A stretch of 64,000 nt of DNA. Origin: Loktanella sp. 5RATIMAR09 (GTDB taxonomy: Bacteria > Pseudomonadota > Alphaproteobacteria > Rhodobacterales > Rhodobacteraceae). Positions 37,324 through 48,033 of this stretch are shown in pieces (the first letter of the stretch is position 1; every line of letters begins with the position of its first letter). A program made the position numbers and the translations under genes. Under the pieces are notes generated by a model. The model was not told where the DNA came from, searched no databases, and saw only the letters and a list, made by a program, of their open reading frames with translations. Location of the stretch: NCBI RefSeq assembly GCF_001419985.1, contig NZ_LJAL01000009.1, positions 62,001 through 126,000 of the forward strand, given 5' to 3'.

Positions 37324-38442
37324 ATGGCAACGCCGGGCACCATCATTTCAGGGATTGGCCATGTCGGGCTGATCGGCTGGCTGATTGTCGGCTGGGGCAT
37401 GTCGTCTGAACCGTTGCAGATACAGACGATGGATGTCTCGCTGGTGTCCGGTGATCAATTTGAACAGATGCGTGCCCGCACGACGCCGCAGCCAGGGTTG
37501 GCTGATCCGGCGGCCCCGGTTCCGCCGGTGATCGAAGAGACCCCGCCGCCGCAGCCTGCAGAAGAAGCGACTGTTGAACCTGCCCCGCCGCCTGCGCCGA
37601 TTGAGCCGCCCGCGGCAGAAGCGCCGCCGCCACCCCCTCCGCCTGCGCCGCCGCAGGCCGAGGTTGTGGATGCGCCCCCCGCAGAGCCTGCGCCGCCCGT
37701 CACTCCGCCACCGACACCGGATCTGCAAGTGAGCGAGACGCCGACGCCGCCACAAGCGCCGACTGTTGCCTCAACCATTACCGCGCCACCTCCGCCTGAT
37801 GCGCGGGTGGATGATGTGGTGCGCGAAGAGGTTGTGCCGGACAACAGTGCCGAGGCCGAGGTTGTGGCCGAAGAGCAAGAGGCGACTGCGCCTGAGGAAA
37901 CAACGACGGCTATTGTGATTCAGGATTTGGCCCCGACCACGTCTGTGCGCCCGTCAACACGGCCAAGCCGCCCTGCACCGCAACAGCAGACGGCAGCGGC
38001 ACAACAAGAGCCTGCGCCAACGCAGCAGACGCAGACGGAACCGGCCGTGCGCGAAGATGACGTTGCAGATGCTTTGGCTGCCGCTCTGGCAAGTGCCGCT
38101 GATGCGCCTGCCGTTGCTGCCGGTCCACCGATGACGGGCTTAGAGCGTGACAGCTTCCGCCTGTCGGTGAACCGCTGTTGGAACGTTGATCCCGGATCGG
38201 TCGCGGCACGTGTCACGGTCGAGGTGGGCTTTAACCTTGATCGCGAGGGTCGCGTAATCGGAAATGAAGTGCGCCTTCTGTCATCTGATGGCGACCAGAG
38301 CGCCACCAATACCGCATTTGAGGCTGCGCGCCGTGCAATCTTGCGGTGCCAATCCGGGGGTTATCAGCTTCCCGCAGACAAATACGACCAATGGCAAGAG
38401 GTTGTGATCACCTTTGATCCCAGCGGGATGCGATTGAGATAG
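37324..38442 (+). CDS. tolA: Tol-Pal protein TolA
   Basis: A 372-residue protein with one N-terminal membrane helix (about 8-27) and a periplasmic middle (about 55-250) of extreme Pro/Ala/Glu-rich low complexity. It ends in a folded TonB/TolA-like domain (about 270-372; FRLSVNRCWNVDPGS, then DQWQEVVITFDP). In place of the E. coli Ala/Lys/Glu-rich helix it has a proline-rich rod, the usual form in alphaproteobacteria. TolA links TolQR to Pal and TolB. The low-complexity DNA (about 37500-37960) gives long shadow frames in other readings. Confidence 0.9.
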   Translation: MATPGTIISGIGHVGLIGWLIVGWGMSSEPLQIQTMDVSLVSGDQFEQMRARTTPQPGLADPAAPVPPVIEETPPPQPAEEATVEPAPPPAPIEPPAAEAPPPPPPPAPPQAEVVDAPPAEPAPPVTPPPTPDLQVSETPTPPQAPTVASTITAPPPPDARVDDVVREEVVPDNSAEAEVVAEEQEATAPEETTTAIVIQDLAPTTSVRPSTRPSRPAPQQQTAAAQQEPAPTQQTQTEPAVREDDVADALAAALASAADAPAVAAGPPMTGLERDSFRLSVNRCWNVDPGSVAARVTVEVGFNLDREGRVIGNEVRLLSSDGDQSATNTAFEAARRAILRCQSGGYQLPADKYDQWQEVVITFDPSGMRLR

Positions 38443-38547
38443 GCAAAGACACGCGTAGGTGAGGTGAAATGGTTTTTTCCCCCTGCCATAATGAAGAGAG
38501 ACAGTGCAGATTCGGGCAAATGCCTGATGAGGCGGAGTGAGGCAAAA

Positions 38548-39864
38548 ATGATAAAGCGACTTTTGACAGTTTTGGTGGCCTTGGTCTTGGCGGGGCCCAT
38601 GATGGCGCAAAGCGGCCCGTTGCGGCTGACGATTACGGATGGTGTGATTGAGCCGATCACCTTTGCCGTGCCAAGTTTTGAAGCGGAAACACCTGCGGCA
38701 CAGCAAGCAGCCTCGGATATCTCGCGGCTGGTGGTGCAAGACCTCGCGGGGACGGGCCTTTTCCGTGAGGTGCCTGCGACAGCCTTTATTTCGCAGATCA
38801 GTTCCTTTGTGCAGCCTGTCGCCTTTGCTGACTGGCGCGCGATTAATGCCCAAGCGCTGATTGTCGGGGCGGTCACTGTGAACGGGGATCAGCTGACGGT
38901 GAAATTCCGTCTCTACGATGTCTTTTCAGGGCAAGAGCTGGGGCAGGGTCTGCAATTTGCAGGCACCACTGCCGGATGGCGGCGCATGGGCCATAAGGTG
39001 GCGGATGCAGTCTATAGCCGCATCACGGGCGAGGGCGGTTATTTTGACAGCCGCGTTGTGTTCGTTTCAGAGGCCGGACCCAAGGATAACCGCCAAAAGC
39101 GCCTTGCGATCATGGATTTCGATGGCGCCAACGTCCAGTTTCTGACCGATAGCAGCAGCATCGTACTGGCGCCGCGTTTCTCGCCCAGTGGCGACCGCGT
39201 GCTTTACACCAGTTTCGAAAGTGGCTTTCCACGCATCAACCTGTTGAACGTGGCCAACGTGGGCCGCCAAGAGTTGTCAACGGCACCGGGCGAGATGGCC
39301 TTTAGTCCCCGCTTTTCGCGCGATGGGCGGCAGGTGATCTATAGTCTGTCAAATGGCGGCAATACTGACATCTATCGCACCGATCTGGCCACAGGTCAGC
39401 ACGTGCGTCTGACGCAGGCCCCGTCAATCGAAACCGCGCCAAGCCTGTCACCGGATGGTAGCCAGATTGTTTTCGAAAGCGACCGTTCCGGCAACCAGCA
39501 GCTTTATATTATGTCGGCCAACGGCGGTGAGGCGCGGCGCATTTCCTTTGGTGAGGGCCGGTATGGCACGCCGGTCTGGTCGCCCCGTGGCGATCTGGTG
39601 GCTTTTACCAAACAAAACGCAGGGCGCTTTCATATCGGCGTAATGCGCACTGACGGCTCTGAAGAGCGCCTGCTGACCTCGTCATTCCTTGATGAAGGGC
39701 CGACTTGGTCGCCCAACGGCCGCGTCATTATGTTCAGCCGCGAGACCCAAGGCGCGGGCGGGACATCGTCGATGTATTCGGTTGATATTTCGGGCCGCAA
39801 CCTCAAAGCCGTGCCTTTGCCAAGCGGTGCGTCAGACCCGTCATGGGGGCCGTTGCAGCCGTAA
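38548..39864 (+). CDS. tolB: Tol-Pal beta-propeller protein TolB
   Basis: A 438-residue periplasmic protein with a signal peptide (1-19, ending PMMA). An N-terminal alpha/beta domain (about 25-160) precedes a six-bladed propeller (about 170-435) made of repeats of the type [15 protein letters not shown] and [14 protein letters not shown]. TolB binds Pal and helps outer-membrane constriction at division. The ATG at 38548 after GGAGTGAGGC gives the clean signal peptide; the longer frame has none. Confidence 0.95.
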   Translation: MIKRLLTVLVALVLAGPMMAQSGPLRLTITDGVIEPITFAVPSFEAETPAAQQAASDISRLVVQDLAGTGLFREVPATAFISQISSFVQPVAFADWRAINAQALIVGAVTVNGDQLTVKFRLYDVFSGQELGQGLQFAGTTAGWRRMGHKVADAVYSRITGEGGYFDSRVVFVSEAGPKDNRQKRLAIMDFDGANVQFLTDSSSIVLAPRFSPSGDRVLYTSFESGFPRINLLNVANVGRQELSTAPGEMAFSPRFSRDGRQVIYSLSNGGNTDIYRTDLATGQHVRLTQAPSIETAPSLSPDGSQIVFESDRSGNQQLYIMSANGGEARRISFGEGRYGTPVWSPRGDLVAFTKQNAGRFHIGVMRTDGSEERLLTSSFLDEGPTWSPNGRVIMFSRETQGAGGTSSMYSVDISGRNLKAVPLPSGASDPSWGPLQP

Positions 39865-39941
39865 CGATGTGTGATTCCCTAATGGCGAAAGCCGTGCTAG
39901 AGTAAAAAAAACAGAGCAGTCTATAAACAGGATGAAACCCT

Positions 39942-40475
39942 ATGACACTTTTTAAGACAACGGCGGTTGTGCTCTTGGTGCTGGCAACAGCAGCATGTAC
40001 AAACCCTGATAGATTTGGCGCGGGCCGCGATGGTAGTGCCGGTGCCGGTGCAGGTGCGAATGCCGGTCTTGGGGCCGGAATGGCCGGATCGGCGAGCGAC
40101 CCGACAAGCCCGCTTTTCTTTAACCAGACAATCGGTGATCGCGTGCTTTTCGCAGTTGATACATCAACCATCACGCCCGCAGGCCAGACCATTCTGGACG
40201 GCCAGGCGCAATGGTTGCTGACCAACGCGGATTACCGCGCTGTGATCGAAGGTCACGCCGACGAGCAGGGCACACGCGAATATAACCTCGCACTTGGCCA
40301 GCGGCGTGCAAATGCGGTGCGTGAATATCTGGTGTCGCGCGGTGTGCCATCCAGCCGACTGCAAGTGACGAGCTTTGGCAAGGAGCGCCCCATCGCGGTG
40401 TGTTCGGACGAAAGCTGCTACGCCCAAAACCGTCGGGCCGTCACCGTTCTGTCGTTCTCTGCGATGACAAGCTGA
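39942..40475 (+). CDS. pal: Peptidoglycan-associated lipoprotein Pal
   Basis: A 177-residue outer-membrane lipoprotein: signal peptide with lipobox LATAAC (Cys 19), a Gly/Ala-rich linker (about 25-50), then an OmpA-like peptidoglycan-binding domain (about 65-175). It includes VLFAVDTSTITPAGQ and EGHADEQGTREYNLALGQRRANAV, the residues that hold diaminopimelate. It completes the tolQRA-tolB-pal set. Confidence 0.96.
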   Translation: MTLFKTTAVVLLVLATAACTNPDRFGAGRDGSAGAGAGANAGLGAGMAGSASDPTSPLFFNQTIGDRVLFAVDTSTITPAGQTILDGQAQWLLTNADYRAVIEGHADEQGTREYNLALGQRRANAVREYLVSRGVPSSRLQVTSFGKERPIAVCSDESCYAQNRRAVTVLSFSAMTS

Positions 40476-40497
40476 TCAAGACCTGAAGGAAGCCCCT

Positions 40498-41310
40498 ATG
40501 TTGTACCGTATCGCTGTTGTCTGCGCATTGCTGATCTCGCCGCTTCCTGCCCTGGCGCAGCAAGAGACCTTGGCCGATATCAGGCAACAGCTGACCGTGC
40601 TTTTTGTTGATGTGCAGCGTCTAAAACGCGAATTGTCAACGACAGGCGGGCTTGGTGCGGGCGTTGCAGGGAACACACCGCTTGATCGTCTGAATGCGAT
40701 CGAGGCAGAGTTGCAGCGCCTGACGTCGAACACCGAACAGCTCGAATTTCGGGTGAACAGTGTCACGACCGATGCCAATAACCGCATCGGGGATCTGAAC
40801 TTTCGCCTTTGCGAGCTTGAGCCGGGCTGCGATATCGGCCAACTTGACGACACACCTTTGGGTGGCATCGCAGTCCCGGGTGCTGTTGCGCCTGTGACCA
40901 ACCCGAACTCAAGCGGCCCCGCTTTGGCCATTGGCGAACAAAGCGACATCGAGCGGGCGCAGGAGGCGCTCGCTGCAGGTGACTTTCGCAGCGCCGTTGA
41001 CCAGCTTGAGACCTTTGTCGCGACCTACCCCGGCAGTCCGCTGACGTCAGATGCGAATTACTTCCGTGGCGAGGCTTTGGAAGGACTGGGTGAAACGACA
41101 AATGCGGCGCGCGCCTATCTTGAGGCTTTCTCGGGCGATCCGACCGGACCAAAGGCACCTGATGCCTTGTTCAAACTGGGGTCGTCTCTTGGAAAGATCG
41201 GGCAAACACAAGATGCCTGCCTGACGCTGGCCGAAGTGAACGTCCGTTTCCCCGGCAACGCGACCGTGCTTGATGCCCAGATGGAAATGCAAGCCTTGGG
41301 ATGCCAGTAA
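40498..41310 (+). CDS. cpoB: Cell-division coordinator CpoB (YbgF)
   Basis: A 270-residue periplasmic protein with a signal peptide (1-20, ending PALA), an N-terminal coiled coil (about 25-95; DVQRLKRELSTTGG, then LNAIEAELQRLTSN), and a C-terminal TPR domain (about 145-265; AQEALAAGDFRSAVDQLETFVATYP). CpoB couples peptidoglycan synthesis to Tol-driven outer-membrane constriction. The last gene of the tol-pal set; its stop overlaps the tilS start by ten bases. Confidence 0.93.
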   Translation: MLYRIAVVCALLISPLPALAQQETLADIRQQLTVLFVDVQRLKRELSTTGGLGAGVAGNTPLDRLNAIEAELQRLTSNTEQLEFRVNSVTTDANNRIGDLNFRLCELEPGCDIGQLDDTPLGGIAVPGAVAPVTNPNSSGPALAIGEQSDIERAQEALAAGDFRSAVDQLETFVATYPGSPLTSDANYFRGEALEGLGETTNAARAYLEAFSGDPTGPKAPDALFKLGSSLGKIGQTQDACLTLAEVNVRFPGNATVLDAQMEMQALGCQ

Positions 41311-42575
41311 GCCGCCACTCGGACAGCGTTGAGGCACGTTTCCGGGCTGCGGTCACAGCTGCACCAACATCTGATGACGTCATCGGACTTGCCGTATCAG
41401 GCGGCGGCGACTCTATTGCATTGATGCAATTGGCTGCGCGGTTGCGTCCCGCAGATACGCTCCGCGCGATTTCGATAGATCACGGTCTTCGTCCCGAAGC
41501 GAAAGGCGAGATCGCTTTGGTGGCCGCACAGGCCGGAAAGCTCGGGATTGATCATGCGGTCGTCGATTGGACATGGGACGGCAAAGGCAATTTACAGGCT
41601 GCCGCCCGCGAGGGGCGCTGGGCTGCCGTGCGCGACTGGGCCGTGATGCATGACTTGTCCACGGTCTGGTTCGGTCATACCGAAGATGATCAGGTTGAGA
41701 CGCTTTTGATGCGTCTGGCGCGTGGGTCGGGTATTGATGGTTTGACCGCAATGTATCCGCTGACGCTGCGTGACGGTCTGCAGGTGTTCCGCCCGCTCTT
41801 GGGGCTGTCGCGCGCCGATCTGCGCGCTTGGTTGATGCAACAGAAAATCACTTGGGCAGAAGACCCCAGCAATGACGACCCACGATTTGACCGCGTGCGC
41901 GCGCGCCAGATGTTCGGACATCTGCAAGCCTTGGGCATGACACGCAAGCGCTTGTTGCAAACCGTCGACCACATGCAAGCGGCACATCTGTCATTGCAAG
42001 AGGCGGCACTCGGCTTTGCGAGGCGTCATGTACGGCAAGATGCGGGTGATCTGATTCTGGCACCTGCCGCACTTGATCTTGCCAAGGCCGATGCCCCGCG
42101 GCGTGTCATGGCTGCCGCGTTTTCATGGGTCGGCAGCCGCAGCTACCGGCCACGGTTTGAGCAATTGCTGGAAACGGTCGCGCAGGCCCGCAAGGGCATT
42201 ACGATGACTTTGGGCGGTTGCATCATGACACCTGATGAAGGGGGCGCAGTGCGCCTGATGCGTGAGGCGGCGGCGACAACGTCGGCCGTCCGCTTGCAGT
42301 CCGACGCGGGGCGACCTCTGGGCGTGTTTTGGGATAAACGCTGGTTTCTTGAGGGGCCGGTACGCGATACTTTGTCCTTCAAGGCGCTTGGGTCAGGGAT
42401 CAAGGACTGCGCTGATTGGCGTGCTGCCGGGCTCCCGCGGACATCGCTGATGGCCTCGCCTGCGGTCTGGCAGGGGGATCGTCTGATTGCCGCACCATTG
42501 GCCGGTTTATCGCAGGGATGGTCTGCGCGGATTGTCGCGGATTTCCATACATCGGCGTTTGCCATTGAAGATTGA
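41301..42575 (+). CDS. tilS: tRNA(Ile)-lysidine synthase TilS
   Basis: TilS converts the wobble cytidine of tRNA-Ile(CAU) into lysidine using ATP and lysine. The 424-residue protein has the N-type ATP-binding loop SGGGDSIAL (about 33-41), the catalytic core with WFGHTEDDQVET (near 120) and RVRARQMFG (near 195), and a reduced C-terminal domain. The ATG is placed inside the end of cpoB. ftsH follows after 79 bases. Confidence 0.92.
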   Translation: MPVSRHSDSVEARFRAAVTAAPTSDDVIGLAVSGGGDSIALMQLAARLRPADTLRAISIDHGLRPEAKGEIALVAAQAGKLGIDHAVVDWTWDGKGNLQAAAREGRWAAVRDWAVMHDLSTVWFGHTEDDQVETLLMRLARGSGIDGLTAMYPLTLRDGLQVFRPLLGLSRADLRAWLMQQKITWAEDPSNDDPRFDRVRARQMFGHLQALGMTRKRLLQTVDHMQAAHLSLQEAALGFARRHVRQDAGDLILAPAALDLAKADAPRRVMAAAFSWVGSRSYRPRFEQLLETVAQARKGITMTLGGCIMTPDEGGAVRLMREAAATTSAVRLQSDAGRPLGVFWDKRWFLEGPVRDTLSFKALGSGIKDCADWRAAGLPRTSLMASPAVWQGDRLIAAPLAGLSQGWSARIVADFHTSAFAIED

Positions 42576-42640
42576 GGTTTAACCTCTATTTTAGATGAAA
42601 CGCTTGTGTGGCGACTCTGTCGTCCCACTTCCCCATTTCA

Positions 42641-42646
42641 AAGGAG
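42641..42646 (+). promoter_or_regulatory. Strong ribosome site that sets the ftsH start at TTG
   Basis: AAGGAG lies eight bases before TTG at 42655. The ATG at 42595 in the same frame has no ribosome site. Confidence 0.8.
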
Positions 42647-42654
42647 TTTCCCCC

Positions 42655-44574
42655 TTGGGCAACGCGCGTAACATGGTCTTTTGGGTCGTCCTGTTCCTTA
42701 TGGTGCTGGCCCTTTTCAATCTCTTCAGCAGTCCGCAGGGCGCCACAAACAGTGAGACGCGCAGCTATTCTGCTTTTGTCGAAGCCGTCGAAAGTGGCAG
42801 CGTAACAAGCGCTGTCATAGATGGTGAGAATATCCGCTTCACTGAGGCAGGTCGCACCTTTACCACGATCCGCCCGCAAGATGCTGAAGTGACACAGCTT
42901 TTGCTGGCCGCTGATGTACCGGTTGAGGCGCGGAGCCAGGAAACATCGGTGTTCCAGTCATTCCTGCTCAGCCTGCTTCCCTTCCTGCTTTTGATCGGTG
43001 TCTGGATTTATTTCATGAACCGGATGCAGGGCGGCGGCAAAGGTGGTGCGATGGGCTTTGGCAAATCGCGCGCAAAACTGCTGACCGAAAAGCATGGGCG
43101 CGTCACGTTTGACGATGTCGCCGGCATTGATGAAGCTAAAGAAGAGCTTGAAGAGATCGTTGAGTTCCTGCGGAATCCACAAAAGTTCTCGCGTCTTGGT
43201 GGTAAAATTCCCAAAGGTGCGCTGCTTGTCGGTCCTCCGGGGACAGGTAAAACGCTGCTTGCACGCGCTATTGCGGGCGAAGCCGGTGTGCCGTTCTTTA
43301 CGATCTCTGGTTCTGATTTTGTCGAAATGTTTGTTGGTGTGGGTGCATCCCGTGTCCGCGATATGTTCGAGCAGGCCAAGAAAAACGCGCCGTGCATCGT
43401 GTTCATCGACGAGATTGACGCCGTCGGCCGCGCACGTGGTGTCGGCATCGGTGGCGGCAATGACGAGCGCGAGCAGACGCTGAACCAGCTTCTGGTCGAG
43501 ATGGACGGGTTTGAGGCCAACGAAGGTGTCATCATTGTCGCTGCGACCAACCGTCGTGACGTGCTTGACCCTGCGCTGTTGCGTCCGGGCCGTTTTGACC
43601 GTCAGGTCACCGTGCCGAACCCCGATATCAAAGGCCGCGAAAAGATTTTGGGCGTGCATGCGCGTAAAATCCCGCTGGGTCCTGATGTTGATCTGCGCAT
43701 CATTGCGCGCGGCTCGCCCGGTTTTTCGGGTGCCGATTTGGCAAACCTTGTCAACGAAGCCGCATTGATGGCGGCACGTGTTGGACGCCGGTTCGTGACG
43801 ATGGTCGATTTTGAAAGTGCCAAGGATAAGGTCATGATGGGGGCCGAGCGCCGGTCGATGGTCATGACTGCCGAGCAAAAGGAAATGACGGCCTATCACG
43901 AAGCGGGCCACGCGATTGTCGGGATCACGCTGCCGAAATGTGATCCGGTCTATAAGGCCACGATCATTCCGCGCGGTGGTGCGTTGGGCATGGTGATGAG
44001 CTTGCCCGAAATGGACCGTCTGAACATGTTCCGCGATGAATGCCACCAGCGTCTGGCCATGACCATGGCCGGTAAGGCGGCAGAGACGATCAAATACGGT
44101 GCCGATCAAGTCAGCAACGGCCCAGCCGGTGACATCCAGCAGGCCAGCCAACTGGCCCGCGCCATGATCCTGCGGTGGGGCATGTCGGATAAGGTCGGCA
44201 ACATCGACTATTCCGAAGCGCATGAAGGCTATTCCGGCAATACCGCTGGTCTGTCCGTATCAGCAAACACCAAAGAGTTGATCGAGGAAGAGGTGCGCAG
44301 CTTTATCCAGGCTGGCTATGAGCTTGCGCATAAGATCATCACCGAAAAGAACGAAGAGTTCGAGCGTCTGGCGCAGGGTCTGTTGGAGTACGAAACACTG
44401 ACTGGCGATGAGATCAAACGCGTGATGGCGGGTGAACCACCGCAGGCAGGCAACGATAGCGATGATACGCCGTCTGCGGGCGGGACCCCATCGGTCACGG
44501 CGATTCCGAAAACCAAGCCCAAGAAGCCGCGCGCTTCTGATGATGGCGGGATGGAACCGGAACCTTCTGCATAA
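42655..44574 (+). CDS. ftsH: ATP-dependent zinc metalloprotease FtsH
   Basis: FtsH is the membrane-bound AAA+ protease that degrades membrane and short-lived regulatory proteins. From the TTG start the 639-residue protein has two membrane helices (about 6-25 and 102-122) and a small periplasmic domain between them. The AAA domain (Walker A GPPGTGKT 193-200; Walker B VFIDEIDA) follows, then the zinc site His415-Glu416-x-x-His419 and an acidic, disordered C-tail. The TTG is supported by AAGGAG and by an N-terminus reading (M)GNARNMVFW. The ATG 20 codons upstream adds unrelated residues. Confidence 0.96.
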   Translation: MGNARNMVFWVVLFLMVLALFNLFSSPQGATNSETRSYSAFVEAVESGSVTSAVIDGENIRFTEAGRTFTTIRPQDAEVTQLLLAADVPVEARSQETSVFQSFLLSLLPFLLLIGVWIYFMNRMQGGGKGGAMGFGKSRAKLLTEKHGRVTFDDVAGIDEAKEELEEIVEFLRNPQKFSRLGGKIPKGALLVGPPGTGKTLLARAIAGEAGVPFFTISGSDFVEMFVGVGASRVRDMFEQAKKNAPCIVFIDEIDAVGRARGVGIGGGNDEREQTLNQLLVEMDGFEANEGVIIVAATNRRDVLDPALLRPGRFDRQVTVPNPDIKGREKILGVHARKIPLGPDVDLRIIARGSPGFSGADLANLVNEAALMAARVGRRFVTMVDFESAKDKVMMGAERRSMVMTAEQKEMTAYHEAGHAIVGITLPKCDPVYKATIIPRGGALGMVMSLPEMDRLNMFRDECHQRLAMTMAGKAAETIKYGADQVSNGPAGDIQQASQLARAMILRWGMSDKVGNIDYSEAHEGYSGNTAGLSVSANTKELIEEEVRSFIQAGYELAHKIITEKNEEFERLAQGLLEYETLTGDEIKRVMAGEPPQAGNDSDDTPSAGGTPSVTAIPKTKPKKPRASDDGGMEPEPSA

Positions 44575-44578
44575 GAAT

Positions 44579-44609
44579 AAAACGCCGCTCCCAACAGAGC
44601 GGCGTTTTT
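44579..44609 (+). terminator. Terminator of ftsH
   Basis: Ten-base stem AACGCCGCTC / GAGCGGCGTT with loop CCAACA and a TTTTTC tail, directly after the ftsH stop. Confidence 0.92.
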
Positions 44610-44681
44610 CTTTGGTGACTGCCGATTGAAGCCTTCATTTGTCTGCCGTAAGCAGAGGCCAACGACAAAGAGGAGCGCGTT

Positions 44682-45260
44682 ATGCCTGCATTGGCCCCCA
44701 CAAAAATCACCGGCGAAGTTGTCTGGATCGGTCATGTGCCCGACCGCGATGCCTCGTTGCGTTCACAAGCTGTGGATATGGCGGAGCTGACCTATGCGGG
44801 CATTCCGGGTGAAGTGCATGGCGGTCTGACGCGTCCATCCTGTAGCCGCGTCTTAAGCCAGTATCCGCGCAATACCGACATCCGCAACGTGCGTCAGTTG
44901 TCCGTCGTATCTGCCGAGGAGCTGGCCGAGATTGCGACAGCATGTGGGTTGGAAACGCTGGACCCTGCGCTGATTGGCGCGTCTTTGGTGATTGGCGGTA
45001 TCCCTGATTTTAGTCACCTGCCGCCATCCTCGCGCCTTCAATTCCCTGACGGGTCCACGATTGTTGTTGATATGCAGAACCGGCCCTGCCATTTGCCCGC
45101 CAAGGTGATCAACGCGGATCATCCCGGTGCAGGCGACAAGTTCAAAACAGCGGCCAAGGGCAAACGCGGCGTGACGGCTTGGGTCGAACGTGAAGGGCGT
45201 ATCCATCTTGGTGATACCGTAACGCTGCACGTCCCCGACCAACGCGCATGGGCCCCTTAG
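44682..45260 (+). CDS. MOSC-domain protein
   Basis: A 192-residue stand-alone MOSC protein (molybdenum cofactor sulfurase C-terminal family). It has GEVHGGLTRPSCSRVL (about 43-58), RNVRQLSVVSAEEL, GASLVIGGIPDFSHLPPSS and a C-terminal beta segment (GDTVTLHVP). Members such as YiiM act on or with molybdenum-cofactor enzymes; this one has the conserved cysteine near 120 (NRPCHLPAKVI). The partner is unknown. It stands alone between the ftsH terminator and fhs. Confidence 0.85.
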   Translation: MPALAPTKITGEVVWIGHVPDRDASLRSQAVDMAELTYAGIPGEVHGGLTRPSCSRVLSQYPRNTDIRNVRQLSVVSAEELAEIATACGLETLDPALIGASLVIGGIPDFSHLPPSSRLQFPDGSTIVVDMQNRPCHLPAKVINADHPGAGDKFKTAAKGKRGVTAWVEREGRIHLGDTVTLHVPDQRAWAP

Positions 45261-45402
45261 GTTTCCCATCCGACACAAGCACGACCTGAACCGACGATTC
45301 CGGCGGTGAATATGTCGCAATCACAGTGCATGCCATGATAACCAAGCGCTAGAAGCGATCAGGGACACACACGGCAATTGCCAAGAAATGGGTAAGGTTT
45401 TC

Positions 45403-47079
45403 ATGGAATACAAGTCTGACATCGAGATCGCACGCGCCGCACAAAAGCGCCCAATTCAGGAAATCGGCGCGAAACTGGGCATTGAGAGCGACGATCTGCT
45501 ACCCTACGGCCACGACAAAGCAAAGGTCAGCCAGCGTCTGATTAATGCCGTGCAAGACCGCGCCGATGGCAAGCTGATCCTTGTTACCGCGATCAACCCG
45601 ACCCCTGCGGGTGAAGGCAAGACAACCACGACTGTGGGTTTGGGTGACGGGCTGAACGCGATCGGCAAGAAGGCCGCGGTTTGTATTCGCGAAGCCTCGC
45701 TCGGGCCATGTTTCGGCATGAAGGGCGGTGCTGCGGGCGGTGGCTATGCCCAAGTCGTGCCGATGGAAGACATGAACCTGCACTTCACAGGCGACTTCCA
45801 CGCGATTACATCGGCGCATAACCTACTGTCGGCGATGATTGATAACCATATCTACTGGGGCAACGCACTCGAGATCGACATCCGCCGCGTGGTGTGGCGG
45901 CGCGTGCTGGACATGAATGACCGCGCCTTGCGCCAGATCACAACGTCGTTGGGCGGTGTGGCGAACGGTTTTCCGCGTGAGGCGGGCTTTGACATTACTG
46001 TGGCATCCGAGGTCATGGCGATCCTGTGCCTGGCCCGCAATCTGGACGATTTGCAAAAGCGTCTGGGTGATATCATCGTGGCTTACCGCCGCGACCGGAC
46101 ACCTGTCTATTGCCGTGACATCAAAGCTGATGGCGCGATGACAGTGCTGTTGAAGGACGCAATGCAGCCAAACCTTGTGCAGACGCTGGAAAACAACCCC
46201 GCCTTTGTACATGGCGGCCCTTTTGCCAATATCGCGCATGGCTGTAATTCGGTTACGGCGACAACGACCGCGCTGAAGCTGGCGGACTATGTGGTCACAG
46301 AGGCAGGTTTCGGTGCCGATCTTGGTGCCGAGAAGTTTATGAACATCAAATGCCGCAAGGCGGGCATTGCGCCGTCTTGTGTTGTGGTTGTTGCCACAGT
46401 GCGCGCGATGAAAATGAACGGTGGTGTGGCCAAGGCCGATCTCGGCACAGAGAATGTTGCGGCGGTCGAGGCAGGCTGTGCGAACCTGGGGCGGCACATC
46501 GAGAACGTCAAATCCTTTGGTGTACCGGTCGTCGTGGCGATCAACCATTTCGTCACTGATACAGATGCCGAAGTTGAGGCGGTCAAAGCCTATGTCGCAA
46601 CCCAAGGGTCCGAGGCGATCCTGTGCAAACACTGGGCTTTGGGATCAGAAGGCACCAAGGATCTTGCGACCCGTGTGGCCCAGATTTCCGACGCAGACGA
46701 GGCAGATTTTGCACCGATCTATCCCGATGACATGAGCCTTTTCGACAAGATTGATACCATTGCCAAGAAAATCTACCGCGCTGATGGGGTTGTTGTTGAT
46801 GGCAAAATTCGCGAGCAGTTGAAGACATGGGAAGAGCAGGGATATGGCGATCTGCCGGTCTGTATGGCCAAGACGCAGTACAGCTTTACCACCGATCCCA
46901 CACAGCGCGGCGCGCCGACAGGGTTTACCGTGCCGGTCCGTGAGGTGCGTTTAAGCGCAGGTGCCGGCTTCATCGTGGCAATCTGCGGCGAGATCATGAC
47001 CATGCCGGGTCTGCCACGTGTCCCTTCCGCCGAGCAGATCATGCTGAATGATGCAGGCGAGATCGAAGGGCTGTTCTAA
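45403..47079 (+). CDS. fhs: Formate-tetrahydrofolate ligase
   Basis: This enzyme joins formate to tetrahydrofolate with ATP, giving 10-formyl-THF. The 558-residue protein shows the ATP-binding [18 protein letters not shown] near 63-80, the conserved [14 protein letters not shown] (near 115), and [14 protein letters not shown] (near 265). The ATG at 45403 with AAGG six bases upstream is chosen over 45388. It is followed after 60 bases by folD, so the two enzymes of one-carbon flow on folate sit together; roseobacters use them for C1 oxidation and for purine supply. Confidence 0.94.
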   Translation: MEYKSDIEIARAAQKRPIQEIGAKLGIESDDLLPYGHDKAKVSQRLINAVQDRADGKLILVTAINPTPAGEGKTTTTVGLGDGLNAIGKKAAVCIREASLGPCFGMKGGAAGGGYAQVVPMEDMNLHFTGDFHAITSAHNLLSAMIDNHIYWGNALEIDIRRVVWRRVLDMNDRALRQITTSLGGVANGFPREAGFDITVASEVMAILCLARNLDDLQKRLGDIIVAYRRDRTPVYCRDIKADGAMTVLLKDAMQPNLVQTLENNPAFVHGGPFANIAHGCNSVTATTTALKLADYVVTEAGFGADLGAEKFMNIKCRKAGIAPSCVVVVATVRAMKMNGGVAKADLGTENVAAVEAGCANLGRHIENVKSFGVPVVVAINHFVTDTDAEVEAVKAYVATQGSEAILCKHWALGSEGTKDLATRVAQISDADEADFAPIYPDDMSLFDKIDTIAKKIYRADGVVVDGKIREQLKTWEEQGYGDLPVCMAKTQYSFTTDPTQRGAPTGFTVPVREVRLSAGAGFIVAICGEIMTMPGLPRVPSAEQIMLNDAGEIEGLF

Positions 47080-47084
47080 CTGAC

Positions 47085-47113
47085 ATGGGCGGGGCCATGC
47101 CGCGCCCATTTTC
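47085..47113 (+). terminator. Terminator between fhs and folD
   Basis: Arms 47085-47091 and 47103-47109 (ATGGGCG / CGCCCAT), then TTTCT. It lies just after the fhs stop, so folD may be transcribed partly from its own start. Confidence 0.6.
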
Positions 47114-47139
47114 TATCCGACCAACAAAGAGAAGACGTA

Positions 47140-48033
47140 ATGACTGCAACAGTAATTGACGGAAAAGCCTTTGCCGCAAAGGTCCGCGTGCAAGTCGCCG
47201 AAGGTGTGGCCAGGCTGAAGGCTGATCATGGCATTACCCCGGGTCTGGCTGTTGTGCTGGTGGGCGAAGACCCTGCCAGTCAGGTTTATGTGCGGTCCAA
47301 GGGCAAGATGACCGTCGAGGTCGGGATGGCGTCGTTCGAGCACCGGCTGGATGCGAACACCTCCGAGGCCGATTTGTTGGCGCTGATTGCGCAGTTGAAT
47401 GCTGACCCTGCGGTGCATGGTATTCTGGTGCAATTGCCGCTGCCTGCACATCTGAACAGCGATCTGGTAATCAACAGCATCGATCCGGCCAAGGACGTGG
47501 ACGGGTTTCATATCTCGAACGTGGGCCTGTTGGGTACGGGGCAGAAAAGCATGGTGCCGTGTACGCCTTTGGGCAGTCTGATGATGCTGCGCGATCATCA
47601 CGGGTCGCTGTCGGGCATGAATGCCGTGGTCATCGGCCGCTCGAATATCGTCGGCAAACCGATGGCGCAGCTTTTGCTGAATGATAGTTGCACCGTCACA
47701 ATCGCCCATAGCCGGACAAAGGATTTGCCCGATGTCGTGCGGCAGGCCGATATCGTTGTGGCTGCGGTGGGCCGTCCGCAGATGGTAACGGGCGATTGGA
47801 TCAAACCGGGTGCGACCGTGATTGATGTAGGCATCAACCGGATCGACAAACCCGAAGGCGGCACCCGTCTGGTGGGGGATGCCGATTATGATAGCTGCGC
47901 CGCTGTCGCCGGTGCGATTACCCCTGTGCCCGGTGGTGTGGGGCCGATGACCATCGCCTGCCTTCTGGCCAATACGCTGACGGCTTGTTGCCGTGCAAAC
48001 GGGTTGACAGAGCCTGAGGGCCTGACCGTCTAA
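47140..48033 (+). CDS. folD: Methylene-THF dehydrogenase / cyclohydrolase FolD
   Basis: FolD interconverts 5,10-methylene-THF and 10-formyl-THF with NADP. The 297-residue protein has the signature [14 protein letters not shown] (about 42-55), with the catalytic lysine, and [14 protein letters not shown] (near 90). [13 protein letters not shown] [10 protein letters not shown] (near 138) and the NADP-binding [15 protein letters not shown] (near 167) follow. It is convergent with pdeM; the last four bases overlap. Confidence 0.95.
   Translation: MTATVIDGKAFAAKVRVQVAEGVARLKADHGITPGLAVVLVGEDPASQVYVRSKGKMTVEVGMASFEHRLDANTSEADLLALIAQLNADPAVHGILVQLPLPAHLNSDLVINSIDPAKDVDGFHISNVGLLGTGQKSMVPCTPLGSLMMLRDHHGSLSGMNAVVIGRSNIVGKPMAQLLLNDSCTVTIAHSRTKDLPDVVRQADIVVAAVGRPQMVTGDWIKPGATVIDVGINRIDKPEGGTRLVGDADYDSCAAVAGAITPVPGGVGPMTIACLLANTLTACCRANGLTEPEGLTV

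Noticed and set aside
37343..37844. Long minus-strand frames opposite tolA (Gly/Arg-rich)
   Set aside because: They come from the proline-rich repeat of tolA read backwards; low complexity only.
45261..45402. Possible folate or one-carbon riboswitch before fhs
   Set aside because: No conserved riboswitch core was recognised in this 140-base leader; only ordinary sequence.
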